Positions 12,901-25,664 of a stretch of DNA of 64,000 nucleotides are shown here, piece after piece. The position numbers and the translations under genes were made by a program. How positions within the stretch are numbered: the stretch's first letter is position 1; the number at the start of each line of letters is the position of its first letter. The stretch lies in NCBI GenBank assembly GCA_003996215.1, contig QJPP01000058.1, positions 434,001 to 498,000 of the forward strand, read 5' to 3'. The DNA comes from Jaltomata sinuosa (lineage: Eukaryota; Streptophyta; Magnoliopsida; Solanales; Solanaceae). The notes under the pieces were generated by a model that saw only the letters and a list, made by a program, of their open reading frames with translations, searched no databases and was not told the origin of the DNA.

Positions 12901-13322
12901 CTAATAGCACTGAGAGAATTTCCATCCGAGGTTGTCTTCTCCGAATGTTGACCAAAGTCAAACTTCCAAGTTCAATTGGCCAGAAAACATAGAAAGCAAT
13001 ATAAGTCCAAACAAAAAGCTCCCAGACCCCGATCAAGGATCCAACTAGACCAAAATCCATGCTCCAAAGCTAACAAAACTATTGGAATTCAATTTTGAGC
13101 ATGTTTTCTAAAAATGTTGACTAAAGTCAATGATTTCCTAAGTTAAAGCTCTAAATAGGGAAATTGTCATAATAACCTAACAAATGTCTTGGGAACTGAA
13201 CCACCCATCCTAGCAAGTCATAAATGACTTAGGGCCACTACATGCAAGCTCTAATAGTATAAAGAACATGAAAATAGTACAAAGAAAGTGAACACATAGG
13301 AATGACCAGAAGGGCCATTACA
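9937..13322 (-). repeat. 5' LTR of chromovirus element B, full length
   Basis: On the minus strand the LTR starts TGTAATGGCCC at 13322 and ends near 9937 beside the primer site, 3386 bases in all; the terminal CA is degraded. It contains a TATA box at 12346-12355 with a CG-rich block just upstream (about 12370-12700), and the GCCTACTGGGTACCC-type box near 10420-10440. The splice-donor-like site seen in sister LTRs is mutated here (GTACAT near 12195). Open frames on either strand inside it are not conserved in sister LTRs and are not called as genes. Confidence 0.9.
12346..12355 (-). promoter_or_regulatory. TATA box of LTR, element B
   Basis: The minus strand reads CCTATATATT. It lies 15-20 bases downstream of the CG-rich repeated block, the same layout as in elements G and H, and would place the transcript start near 12315. 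Confidence 0.55.
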
Positions 13323-13613
13323 TTGGATTTTTAAATTTTAAGTGTAATGAGAAGGGTAAAAGTGTCATTATAATTTTTGCTTATGGGCCTTTTCAGGAAA
13401 AAGGAAAACGTAATAGATTTTCATTATGAAATTTTACTTGTTTCTTAATAAATGGAATTAGATGGAAATGTTCAATCCATGTTAGTAACAAACATGATTT
13501 CTTGTGTTCGTGATTTTGTAGTTTATTACAATAGTTCTCTCTACAAGGCACATCTCGTATACCTACAAGCATTGTTCTTTTTTGTTAACAAAAATCAATA
13601 ACTTATGGTTTAC
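13323..13613. other. Spacer between elements B and C
   Basis: About 290 bases of AT-rich DNA without LTR similarity to the neighbouring elements. It lies between the 5' end of the B LTR and the 3' end of the C LTR. I see no open frame or RNA gene. It may be a scrap of the pre-insertion DNA or of an older element. Confidence 0.6.
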
Positions 13614-16600
13614 TGTCACGACCTGATTTCTCAGGTCATAATGGCATACAACCCCCCAGTAGGCGAACCAATTCCCATAGCCCAAAACAGTTAGTAATAG
13701 GCTACCACCTATTTAATAAACATAATAAGTAGAAATAAGCAGAAGCACATATATTATAGAACATCGCGGAAGAAAATAACCTAAATATATACATATACAA
13801 GGAACTACACCAACCCCAAGGCTTGGTATCGAAAGTACAGGAGCTTCTAATAGAATACAAGTGCTAGAAGTAACAAAATAGAATATACAACTATCTTTGA
13901 ATAAATTAAGAGTAACAATGCCAAAAAATGAGATGTGGTCAATCCCCGAATCGTCAGGCGCTCACCCTAGTATTGAATATCCCAAAAGATACACGAGTCT
14001 CCACGCAATCAACAACGAAAGCTCACACTAATATCTGCACAAAAAAGATGCTAAAGTGTAGTATGAGCACCAATTGCTAAGCATTGGGTACCCAGTAGGC
14101 ACCATTGGCCGACTAAGAACATATAAGATATAAAAATAGTAAGTAGCAGAAAGCAATGAATCTGTCACAAAAGCAATAGAGATAGCACATGGAAACTAGC
14201 ACGGATAGAAGTCAACTAGAATTACAAACATGATATGTTAGCCACAGAAGATATATGATACAGAACATAGGTGAAGGAAAGAACAACGCACCTGAATTCC
14301 TTGCAACAACAATATATATAAAGAGAGTGGTTCGAAAGATAGCGGTGTACTAGTAACCTCAAGTAAAAAGGGAAAGAAGAAACACAAGTATACATAATTA
14401 AGCTAGAGAAATATAACTAACGAAATCATTCTTAAACACCAATTCAAGATCAGAGAAACTCAGATAGCAATCTCACAGTTACAACCCTAGGATGGAATAA
14501 AATAAGCCACAAAGAAACTGAAACCACTAATAAGCACTATGAAAATGGTTAGAATTCGATGACCCACAACATCTTAGAAGGCCACATAAACAGTGCCTCC
14601 AAAATATAGGAACCACTAGTCCATCAATAATCGAGAGTCCAATGACTCGTACTAAACAAAGATTAACATCCATTAAACCACCAATAACTGAAGCCCATAA
14701 CAAGCTCTATTCAATATGACAGGAGTAATATAATCTACCTACAGTACCAACGGCCGCCCATACAACCGAGGAACACAATCAAGTAAAAATAAACCCTCTG
14801 CCATCCCATACTACCATAGCGTACACTGAGAAAATAACAAACAAGGGTAGAATCTGAATAAAATATGTATGTTGATATGATATGATGGAACCAGGTGTGA
14901 TAGTAGTGTCGTATGTTACCCCCTCTAGTACCTAAAAGTCCCAATAGAGGTAGGATCCATGGAAGGGATTCCCCCGAGTACCTAAACTCAACCATACACC
15001 CCTCCTCTGGCACACTTGACATATATCCCCTGGTCCGTATCGGCAAGGTCCATGGAGGTCTACTCGTAGACCACATACTAAAACCGCAAAATCTCAAAGT
15101 ATAATCACTGGAGTGTATTCGGGTTTAGATCAATAATCAAAATCTCATAGTATGTGCCTGGAATTGAACCGAGTCTAAAATACTACCAGTGATCTCAAAA
15201 CCCCGTCAAAGGGTGCTCGAAGTGTATCCGAGTATAAATCAGTAATCCAGTCTCAATAACCCTTACAAAGGGTGCCTAGAGCTTATCCAGGTTTAAATGC
15301 ATAGTAAGAATATGTCTAGAACACCGGCACAGCCGAGTCTAGTATAAGTGTGAAAATTGGTGATAAAATAATCGTAATATCCTCTTTACTCCAAGAGGTT
15401 TAATAAAAATTAGTTCCAACACCCTTTCATAGTCATTTTACCAAAAAACAGGCCCTCGGGGTAATGCATAGTTTAGAAAACCATTTATAGTAGGCCTAAA
15501 TCCAAACCAATAGTAAAACATGTAGAAAATCCTTTGCATGAATGATATGCTTGCAAGCAATAGATTAGCCCAACGACTCACAAACAATCCTATCGGCCCT
15601 GCATAGGAACAATCAGTTCTAGAGCATAGATATCCAGCCTAAAGTAATATCATGATGTACGGAGCTCGTGGACATTTCCAATATCCCACCTTTTATGGTC
15701 CAGAGGCATAGACAAAGGCCCCACGGAGCCAGAAGGGTAATATTACAGCACTACAATGAATACTACAAACAACGCATGAAATAAATAGATAGAAGAGGCG
15801 GACAAGCTCTGGGGTTACCTAGAAAACCAACCGAATGATACTAATTAATAGAGTTATAGCCTATATACGCATAGTCTAGGTAGGGAAGCCATAACCTACT
15901 TGTCGTCCGATGACTAGCTGCGGGAACGGCGTCATCTAAGCTCGAACTGCTCCAAGAAGCTCCTATTCACAAAAACACTATCAACACAATAATCTACACA
16001 TCAGTACAAAGACAACGATACCCATAATGCTAGAAACATAACCTAGTCGAAATTTGGGTCACGAGCAGGCTCATGGGCTCTGAAACACAAAGTTAGAAAT
16101 GAAAAACACCACGGTGTTCCCCATATTCCTGAAAGAACATGCTCAAAATTTGAGCGGATTTGTATCATTGAAAGGGCTCAAAACAGCCCAAGAACCAAGA
16201 AATTAGAGAAAGGAATTCATGGAAGAAAACAAATATTAACGAGAAACTTACCCGATTTAAAAGTCCAGAATTTATCAAGGATCAACAATTATTAACCCCT
16301 AAGTTGTTGGTAAGAACATAAATGGATTATCGAGGTTTTGGGGCTAAAACAGTGGAGAAAATCTTATTTGGAAACAATTGGAATGAAGGAGAAAAGGGCT
16401 AGCCAGCCTACTTAAGCTGCCAAGCCCAGGCGCTACAGCGGCCTTGCCGGGCGCAAGTGCGCTAGCGCCGAGGCACTGGCACAATGCATGCGCGCTGACA
16501 CCGAGGCTGAAGGCATAGCGCAAGGGAGCTGGCACGCTAAGATAGGAGGGCATACAAGCGTGTTGCCCAGGCGTAGGTATGTGCGCATAGGTGCGGCCCA

Positions 16601-16912
16601 GGGGGTGCCCTGGTGCCACCCCAGTAGCTAACATCAATAACAACTTGCCAAGGGCAGATTTTCAAGCGGTGGGCCCCAGTGAACGCATCTGGGTTCTCGT
16701 AAACACAAATGAGAAGAGCTATTAAACTAGAAAAGGCATTCTGGATCCTATGAAATCGAGAAAAATCCCATCGAAGGTCAATTTAATGAAAAGTGGACCT
16801 CGCGGCCAAAATTAACCTTTAGGTCAACTTTTTAGTATAAAAAAGGCAAAAATGCAAGCTCTAATAGTATAAAGAAGGCAAAAACGCGTAAATAACCGGA
16901 AGGGTCAATACA
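13614..16912 (-). repeat. 3' LTR of element C
   Basis: It starts TGTATTGACCC at 16912 and ends GGTCGTGACA at 13614 on the minus strand. It has a CG-rich block at about 16420-16620, a weak TATA candidate near 16400 and a splice-donor-like GTAAGT at 16246-16251. Compared with the 5' remnant it lacks roughly 390 bases near 16850. Confidence 0.9.
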
Positions 16913-19148
16913 TCATCCACTATTGAAAGGGACTTTCATCCTCGAAAGTCAAGAAAGTAGGACACAACAGAGACTCAAGAACTGCAGATACCAGGCCCGC
17001 ACCACTCTCTCAGACAACTCGGGTAGCCTCCTCGACCGGACGGCTCCCAACAGAACAAAACCAAGAAAAGCAACCAACCTTTAACTTCTTACTAGCCAAG
17101 CTAGTTTCAAACCTTTAACTCCAAAATTCCAAAACTCTATTAACCAAATTGAACCTTATGAAACTGAACAGGAATGCACCGACACAACATCGAAACCATG
17201 AAGAACCAAGGCGGTCAACACCCAGAACTCAGATCCTCGATACCACAACCAAGTTCACCCAGAAGGTTGCCAAGAAAAACCTTTAACTCAAGAACTCATA
17301 GATTCACAAACCCCTTTATACTAACCTGAACCCCTTGCACCTAATCATGGAGCTTCACACAAGTCAAACACTCAAGCAACCCTCAGAACATCAACTGAAC
17401 CATCAGAGATCCGTAGTTCCCGCTGTGCTGAACTATAAATGAAGTCACCTTTATACTCCAAACTCTATCCAAGTCAAACTCTAGTCTACTAGCCTTTGTC
17501 ATCAAAGATAACAACCCAAAGCACAACTTCAAAAGCTGCAACACTCTACCCCGACCGACCCTCAACCAATAGACAGATACATTTTCTAAGGTCGAACTCA
17601 ATACCTGAGCCTAACTGAACCAACCATCGGAGCCCTACTACAACTAGCATACTAGGGTCAAGAAAGATATGTACCAACACCCTGTGTTGAAAAAGAATCT
17701 CCCATTATAGAATAAAACCAACCTCGCTAAACCGTATCAAGTCTGAATCGGCTGGAAGTGAATAAACTAGGGTAACCTACCCAAGAAAGACCCAAACCAA
17801 AACCCAAAAACTACAAGGAGTGTGGTAAGCCTACCACGAAGTCCATAGCGAACAACTAAGCTCCAAGCTCTAGAACTACCGCTGCTGCTCCAAATACTCG
17901 AACACCATTTAGATTTAAGATCACCTTACATGCCTCAAATCAGAAAGAAATCCACCATGCCATGCACATCAAGTCAAAACACCCTGTAGTCAAAGAAAAG
18001 GATGCCTGAAGTCCACAGTTGCCACCAAGCTATTGGAAACTTTGCATAAACCTTCAACTCACCCTTTTGGCTCAAAACCACTCAGTCTACCATACCTGTA
18101 CACAAACCACCAACTCCGAAAGCATTTTAACACACCATAACTCTTTGGGGCATACTGGCCGAGCCTAACCAATGCTGGAACCCCATACAATAGACAACCC
18201 TTGAAGAATCAACCAAATACAGACTCTAACTCTCAAAACACCAAAGGAGACATCAATCTCAAAATACTATTTGAATCCAAAATAGTCCCACTGGTCTCAT
18301 CTTGTACAACCTGATCACGTATACCATGTACTACTAATGATCGTCGAACTAACATTGCTAAATTTATCGAACCAGGGTAAATAGACCTCAGCCCTAGGAA
18401 TAACACCACTAGAATATGGCAAGTACAGCCTAATCAAATGGTTAGCCTAGGACTAGATGCCCAAGGCCAACAGCCGCTCTGAACTGGGATGGAGAAGCTA
18501 AGTTGTCTATAATCACTACATTCCGATTCAAAGATGTTGCAACCCAAAAGAACCTTCCATGAACCATCCGATGTGACCTACTAGCCCATGATTCAAAAAT
18601 CCAACATCAATTGCCGATCAATGCCTCTGTCAAACCCATACACCACCGGAGAACACTATAGGAACTAGAGCTAATTAAGCTCAGAATATACAATTTGCTC
18701 AATCCGTAGATGCTACTGATACTTGGGTCACCCAAATAACATAACAAGCAACTCATAGTCGATGCAACAAGCTCCCACAGGTAGTACTGGAAATAGCCAC
18801 TACCTTGATCTCATACTAGAAGGAGATCTGAACCTCGAATCTATCGAAGAAAAATGTCATTGCACTCTATAGTCGGTCAAACAAGCCAGCGATACACAAA
18901 CCTAAGAAAATTCTTAGTCATCAACTCAGTCAGCTACTAGGAACTCATACACACATACAAGGAGTCATCACCCTCTTTTGCAAACCGAAAGAAACCCTTT
19001 TCAAGGATACACTGAACTCTATGAACTCTTTCTCAGAAAACTATGAAACTTTTCCCATAGCTCCCATATCTCTACTAGCGGCATTGATAGGGTAGGAAAA
19101 AGGGATAGGCCGAATGCCTAACTCAACCACAAAATACTATGAGAAACA
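16913..19148 (-). pseudogene. pol: Heavily degraded pol remnant of element C
   Basis: The first bases after the LTR match the pol 3' end of elements B and E5 (a CATCCACTA..AAAGG..CTTT block followed by CTCGAAAGTCAAGAA). Further recognisable pieces are CCTCGACCGGACGG near 17030 (chromodomain region), AAGTCCATAG near 17838 (integrase MDF) and the RNase H to integrase linker near 18430-18520. No frame of useful length remains, and the 2.2 kb present is about half the length of the matching part in B. Order and orientation are those of a chromovirus pol. The missing pieces show that many small deletions have accumulated, making this the oldest-looking interior in the window. Confidence 0.65.
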
Positions 19149-19979
19149 CTCAAGGAGTATAGGCGCGCTGGCACCGAGGCGGAATGCATAATGCAAGGGC
19201 ATTTGTATACTGAGGCAGGCGGGCACTTAAATGCACTGGCAAGGTGCAAGCATGGCCCAGGAGGCACCCTGGTGCCACACCAGCAGCTAAGAACAACATC
19301 AACTTGCCAAGGGTAGATTTTTAAGTAGTGGGCCCTCGAGAATGCATCTAATGTCCCACAAACTCAAATGAGCAGAGGTATTAAACTATAAATGGTGTTC
19401 CAGATCTAACAGAATTGACAAAAATCCAATCGAAGTCGATTTAATGAAAAGTAAGCCTCATGCCCAAAATCAACCTTCAGCCCAACTCTGCCAAACTAGA
19501 ACCTAAGGGCCAAAATTAATTCTAGAAGCCTCGAGACCCAAACCAATGGTCCCTCTAGCTTAACCTCAACATTCCGGAGCTAACAGCAGTAACAGAATTT
19601 TCATCCAAGGTTGTCTTCTCAAAATATTGACCAAAGTCAACCATACAAGCTTAACTGGCCTAAAAACACAGAACGAGAGAATTCCAAGCTGAATAGCTCC
19701 CAGATCCTGACCAAAGGTGCAACTACACCAAAGTCCATGCTTCAGAGCTAACAGAACTGTAGAAATTTGATTATGAGCACGATTACTAAGAATATTGATC
19801 GAATTCAATGATTTCCTAAGTTAAGGCTCTAAAATAGGGAAACGGCCATAAAGATCAAGCAAACGGTTGGGCACTGAACTACCAGTCCCAACAAGCCATA
19901 AATTGCTTGGAGCTGCTACAAGCAAGCTCTAAGAGTACAAAGAAGGAAAAATGCACAAATGACCAGATTGGTCATTACA
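19149..19979 (-). repeat. 5' LTR remnant of element C (U3 part only)
   Basis: It matches the C 3' LTR from its CG-rich block to its 5' tip, starting TGTAATGACC at 19979. The rest of the LTR, including the expected transcript start and end, is deleted. Confidence 0.8.
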
Positions 19980-21034
19980 TTTAAATTGTTCAAAACTGGC
20001 TATTTATCGGCAAGATCTGATTGGATTATTCCGTCTCTCCATCAGAATGGAAATTTACTTCAAATAATGAGGGAATTATATTGGAAATTTCATTTGTTGG
20101 CGCAGTAAATTCAATGCTAAGACAACTAAACCCTAAGTTCTGCATTTTTTTCATTCAAAACACCAGTAAAAATGGCTTTACTTGGGTTCAGACATACAAT
20201 TCTAGCCATTACAAGAAGAAATTTTATTTTAGAAACATCATAAAGAACAAATCAACCTTAATAAGGAGGAAATTATTAATCAAATTCATTAACACTAAAG
20301 TTTTTAACAGAACAGTACCAAATAGTCTTCTGCTTTTCCCACTTTTATCTCTTGTGCTTCTGTTATAGTTTTTCTGTTACTATTATTTTGTTCTTTTATA
20401 TTTCTGGATAAATTTTTGATCATATATATCACCGGCTAAATTGACGTGTAAGTTCACTTCTATTTAGTAGAGCACATGTAAAAAATCTCAAGGATCCTTA
20501 TTAAATTAGTTTTGTGATATATGTGTATACCGTAATTGGTTTCTAAATCTATTTTTGTATTCTTAAACTAATATTCGAATAATGCTCTAGCATTGTGTTT
20601 ATATGTTGAAGAATGATAGCTCTTTCCATTATAAAATTCTTAAGATAATACTTAGTAGAACACTACCATGTGCCAAGTAATCAGGAGAATTAAGGATGAA
20701 TTCTAAAGCCATATTCATGTGCTTTTTTTAAAAATAACTACCAAAATTCATTCTACTATCAGATTAAAATAAAAGAACTCAAAACGCAAGAATAATAATT
20801 CGAATGTGTAATACAAAAAAGTGGAACATATACAAATAGATTGACATATGAAAAAATATACTGATTACTAAACTACACAATTCAACAATTATTCAGAATA
20901 TTAATACTCCACTCTAAAATTTTAAAATTGAGAGTGTAAAGGCATAAGTATCGAATTTAAATTCTTAAATATGTTGGAATATGGCAAAATAAAATAAGTA
21001 ACACATATAAAATAGACTATATCAGTGTGAAAAC
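19980..21034. other. AT-rich spacer between elements C and E5
   Basis: About 1.05 kb of AT-rich DNA that matches none of the LTRs in the window. It could be low-copy host DNA. Apart from the frame at 20021-20368 I see no gene signature, and the part after 20400 is rich in short A and T runs. Confidence 0.55.
20021..20368 (+). CDS. Unrecognised open frame in spacer, doubtful
   Basis: An open frame of 115 codons with a Met start (MDYSVSPSEWKFTSNNEG) and a hydrophobic end (LLLFPLLSLVLLL). I recognise no domain. The middle is rich in Lys, Asn, Phe and Ile, as expected from AT-rich DNA read in any frame. The hydrophobic tail could be a membrane segment but may be chance. It is the longest frame in the only sizeable stretch that is not retrotransposon. 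It could be part of an exon, an old transposon remnant, or nothing. Confidence 0.15.
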   Translation: MDYSVSPSEWKFTSNNEGIILEISFVGAVNSMLRQLNPKFCIFFIQNTSKNGFTWVQTYNSSHYKKKFYFRNIIKNKSTLIRRKLLIKFINTKVFNRTVPNSLLLFPLLSLVLLL

Positions 21035-23031
21035 CAACTCGATGAAGAGTGTAAGCGGGTAGGGTGAGCACCAAATGCTAAGCATAAGGTACCCAGTGGG
21101 TATCATAGGCCGAGTGGGCACATCTAAAGTAATAGAGCAATAGCAGACAGGGTAGAAACAATCAATCACAGAAATCAACGAAAATGTACACAGGATCTAG
21201 CACAGAGGGAAGACAACAGAAGGCAACATACAAGTCTAGCAAATAGAATATATACACACAACAGGCAAAGGTGAAAGTAAGGATGACGTACCTGGGATCC
21301 TCTCAAAATAGTATATACGTAAATAAGTTCTAACAATGGGCGATATATTAGTAACCTCAAGTATAAGGAAATGGGAGAGAAGAATAAAGGTAGACATGCT
21401 CGACATATAGGATTTAATACCTAATCTAGTCATACAAACTCAATCCAGGGACTCAACACCTTAGTAATGACACTCATACTCGACCGTAAGAGGGAACGAT
21501 ATCAAAATAAAGTGACAAGAGTCTACCTATAGTCCCTCGGCCGCCCATACAACCAAGGAATGCAATCAAGTGAAAACAAACCCTCCAACATCCCATACTA
21601 CTGGAGCATACAATCAACACACAACAAACAAGGGTGGTATCTCAAACAATGAATGATATGATACATGAAAACCTCAGGGTGAAATAGAACCTCTGTATGT
21701 ACCTTATCTGGTGCCAATCGGGCCCAGCAGGCAGGTTCTATAGAAGGACACATTCCGTATACCTCTACTCCACCGTATACCCTTCCCCCTGGCACACGCA
21801 GCCCAAAGCCTCAATCCCAGAGCGATAAGGTCTATGGAGGTCCCGGACCCCATACTAAAACTCAGAATCAAAACGTGTCCTCCAGAAATGAGTCCGGGTT
21901 CAAGCCAGTGGCTAAGTCTAAAATATGCATGCCTAGACCTTGTCTAAGACTAAAACAATGAACAAGATGTCTCAAAAACCCTTCCAAGGGTGCCCGAGTA
22001 AAACCAGGTCTAAAACAGTAGTAAAAACATCTCAGATGCTTGACCTGGCCGAGCCTGAGATCATTTCAAATCTGTAAGGAAACTCAGCTAGCACTCCGAC
22101 CCGGTCGAGTCTAGCAATAGTAGTAAATCATGATAAAACCATATCTTTAACCTTCTTTTACCCCAAGAAGATCCACGTATCAAGTTAAATCATTTCCAAA
22201 TCTAATTTCATCGAAAATGGACCCCCAGGGCCATGCAAGGTTTAGAAAATCAGTTTTCGTAGGCTCGAAGCCAAAAAACATAATAAAACATGGAAAAACC
22301 TCTTTTATGCATGGAAATGATATGATCAACGAAAATAGCTGCTCGGCAGCTCACAATGAACCTAATGGCCCTGCACAGGATCCGAAGCTACTCAGCATGC
22401 ATAACCATCCTAGAAGGATATTTCTATGTTCGGGACTCACAGACATTCCCAGTAATCCCACCTTCTATGTTTCAGAGTCAACAAGACCTCACGGGGTCAC
22501 AAGGGTAATAAATATATCAATTAATAGGAATACTACACACAACGGAGGAAAGAAATAGGACGAATCATGGAAAAATGGTCAAGGTCTGTGGTACCAACCT
22601 AATAACTCAACCCAAGGATGCCAACCAGTACAATTTTACCCGATATATGCAAAGTCTAGGGAGTTAAGTCGTAATCTACTTGTCGTCCGATGACAAGCTG
22701 CGGGAACGACGATTTCTGAGGCTGAGCTACTTCGAGAAGATCTGAATGAGAATCAACCTATCAAATTCATGAATAATATTTTAAGACGAGTCTAACGATA
22801 TCCATATTACTACAATTGTAGCCGGGTCGATATCTGGGTCAAAAGAGGGCCCGTAGGGCTCGTAACCCGTAACCAATAACGAAAAGAACCACGATGACCC
22901 CAATGATGCCAAGAAGGCATGCTCCAAATTTGAGGATAATTGGACAAGGGAAGGGCACCAAAACTGCCCGCCCAACTTGGGGATTAAAGAAAGGAAATGT
23001 CGAAAATAAAAACGGAAATTGGGCAAGAATT

Positions 23032-23037
23032 ACTTAC
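23032..23037 (-). promoter_or_regulatory. Splice-donor-like site in E5 3' LTR
   Basis: GTAAGT on the minus strand within TGGTAAGTAATTC, about 310 bases downstream of the TATA box. It is conserved in the 5' LTR (36329-36334) and matches similar sites in C, G and H. A second GTAAGT lies near 23208-23213. Function as a splice site is inferred. Confidence 0.35.
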
Positions 23038-23348
23038 CATAAAGATGGAATTTCAAGCCAAGACGGACAATCCTTTACTTTCATGAATCATGCACGAGCT
23101 AGGGGCATCCACTACATAAGAATTTCCAAGCTTTGGTAGGAGCAACAACGGAGGAAATTAAGAAAATCCAAGGGAAGATAAAAGGACAAGTGGGGAAGAT
23201 GACTTACCAAGAATCGAAAAACACGAAAAATCCACAAGCAGTTGATTCCCCAAGGATTAGAAATGATCAAGAGAAATTTTGGTAGGGAGAAAAAATGAGT
23301 TTAGAGTGAGAAAAGTGAGGAGAAGTGGCTGGAAAAATGAAATTCCAG

Positions 23349-23358
23349 CTATTTATAG
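23349..23358 (-). promoter_or_regulatory. TATA box of E5 3' LTR
   Basis: The minus strand reads CTATAAATAG, a consensus plant TATA box, inside the imperfect palindrome CCAGC..TATA..GCTGCTGG. The matching box in the 5' LTR is at 36647-36656. Confidence 0.65.
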
Positions 23359-23946
23359 CTGCTGGACTCAGCTGATTTTCTCCAATTTTTTGCAATTTTA
23401 AAAAAACTTGATGGGGCATTCTGGGCATAATCGGAAACCGATATTCAAAAACCAATAATGCTAATAGGGTGGAAACGACATTTCAGACTCAACGGAATTG
23501 ACGAACCTTCCATACGAGGTCATTTCGGAGAAATGTTGACCCAAGTCAACACTAATGAAAAGGAGCTCAAAGGCTCGAAATGAGTCTGACTCACCCGAAA
23601 CCCAAACCAACCAAATTCCTAGACCAAACTCAATATTCTGGAGCTGAAGGAATCGTCAGATTTCAAATCCGATACTCCGATCATCAAAAGTCACCCGAAG
23701 TTACACTTTCAGATTCAAATGACCTGAAAACTGAGAAAATAACACAAACCCCACAACGGACGTTCTCATACCTCAACTAAAGGTCCAACTAGACCAAACT
23801 CATCACTCCGGAGCTAACAAATCTGTCAGAATTCAATTTCGACAATGTTAGCTAAGAATGTTGACTAAAGTCAACGATATTCTAAGTTTAAAGCTCTAAA
23901 ACAGGCGAACGGCTAAAATTACCAAATGAACAACAAGGATACCAAA

Positions 23947-23951
23947 CTACC
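23947..23951 (+). other. Target duplication, left copy (CTACC) of solo LTR
   Basis: CTACC directly before the inserted LTR; the right copy is at 26560-26564. The uninterrupted E5 5' LTR has the single site CTACCGATCCCAGC at about 37247. Confidence 0.9.
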
Positions 23952-24473
23952 TATAACACCCCGTACCTTTCAAAACCTATGTGACTAAGTAAATATCGAC
24001 GAAGGTATTTGAGCTCGAGATTGTAAAGGGGTACTTTGGCCTAGAATTTGAAATGGTCAAATGTATATAAGTGTTAAGTTAAATTATAAGGAGGAGGGTT
24101 TTGAAAATGAGATAAAACAAGTGAGGTACTTGCTCGACTTATCTAAGCTCTTAGGTGAAAAGTAGGTGCATCACCTACCTACGCTAACGAACTAAGTTCC
24201 GAGGGCCGATTACGGGCAGCAACACCATGGATTATTAGACCTAATGGTAGCCCAAATGAAGCCTAAAGTTGGACCATCAAAGCCCAACCAAATCTGGCCC
24301 AAACAACTATAAAAAGTAGCCACCAATATTGACCACATTTTTGACCCAAGAGAAGCCCAAAATCAGCCCCAAAACTTAACCCTTTTGAGGCCCAAGCAAA
24401 GGGTAATTTAGGCCCAAGTTTCTTGACCCATTTTGGCCCAAATATACTCAAAAAAGTCGGCCAAAAAGGTCCC

Positions 24474-24481
24474 TTTATATA
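24474..24481 (+). promoter_or_regulatory. TATA box of solo LTR
   Basis: TTTATATA followed by AGGGCTTTTGC. A transcript start would fall near 24505-24515, before the pyrimidine-rich TCTCTCTTATTTC stretch. Confidence 0.6.
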
Positions 24482-25664
24482 GGGCTTTTGCTGATCAATG
24501 TTCATCACAAAAAGCTGGAAAATTCTCTCTTATTTCATTTCCTTTTTGGCAGCCCTTCTCTCCCTTTAGGGTTCTAAGAAGACCAAGATTAATTGAAGAT
24601 TAAGGTGAGTTAAACAACTTGTTATCTTGGTATTAATCTACTACATATAGCTAGGATATCCTATGGTAAGAAAGACATGAACTATGGCAGCCCTTTCTTA
24701 TGATTTAACACATGGAAATTGTGTAACAATTAAGAGATTTCTTCTTCTCTTGTTGGTGTATGTGTAGGGGGTACTTAAGCCTTTAAAGCATCAATAAAAA
24801 GAGGATAAAAACACACCTTCAAGTGTGGTAAGTACTCTGCCCATAATAATATTTTTGGATTGAAGTTCGGATAGACAATTGTTGTTGAATTGTTGTTAAG
24901 AACTCACGGGACGGCGATCGGAAGCCGTGAGTTCAATGTGTTGCTATTGTATTTCGGTATGGTGGGTTGTGTAGGGGATGTTTGATGTGTTTTATATTAT
25001 TGGAGGCAGTAGGTTGGTGTGTGTGTGATGTATATTGGATAAGGGGAGGAAGGTGTGACGATACACCTTTAATTAATGCAAAATACGTAAATCTGCCCGG
25101 AAAATGTTTAGCTACTGTTTTGGGAGTGTTGCAGCAGGTTTAAGAGCTAATATTAGCTTCATTATACCCTTGTGTTGTAGATTAACTTAATAAGGGAAAG
25201 TCCAAGTTGTGGTAAGCGCAATCTTCGGAAGGAACGAGGTATGTTAAGGCTTCTTTATTCCTTATCGGCATGAATCTAGAAATAGAACTCTAAATCTCCG
25301 AAAGAAGGAATTTGAGTATTTTGTTGTAAGAGAGATGATTTGGTAACTCAACAAGTCTTAAGGAACTAATTTATACATTATGGTGATTCAAGTCGCCTTC
25401 TTATAAAAATCTGATTCTTTTTGCACGAAATGTAAGTTATCCTTTTGTCAAGTTTCTTCTTTGTATTGTGATCTCTAATCAAGCTTTAGAAAGTATACAA
25501 TTAAAGTTAGAAAGTCAAATCCCCATTTATATGTGTTTGGTATGTTGATTCCAACACCTAGTAAGCCAAGGCTAAAGAAGTTATCTAAATGAACCTTCAT
25601 AAATAACAAGAATAGCTTTGAAGGTCAATCTAGTAATACACTTATTATGTGTGGTTTGCGTGTT

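Larger units (their letters stand above)
13614..19979 (-). mobile_element. Decayed chromovirus element C with probable target duplication
   Basis: A minus-strand element with a nearly full 3' LTR (13614-16912), a shrunken pol remnant (16913 to about 19148) and a 5' LTR remnant (about 19149-19979). The flanks are TTTAC at 13609-13613 and TTTAA at 19980-19984, a 5-base target duplication with one mismatch. Gag, protease, the primer site and most of the 5' LTR are missing, all removed by one deletion that joined pol to the middle of the 5' LTR. Confidence 0.75.
21035..23951 (-). repeat. 3' LTR of E5, main part, truncated at its 3' end
   Basis: It aligns with the 5' LTR of E5 from about 34400 to 37220. 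The low-coordinate junction near 21035-21060 lacks the last 450 bases of the LTR. It continues after the inserted solo LTR at 26565. Confidence 0.85.

Noticed and set aside
16344..16643. 99-codon frame on the minus strand rich in Ala, Pro and Cys
   Set aside because: It covers the CG-rich block of LTR C and is not conserved in the 5' remnant of the same element.
21236..21433. Frame resembling one at 34595-34792, possible conserved small protein
   Set aside because: Both are the same place in the two LTRs of E5, so likeness comes from LTR duplication.
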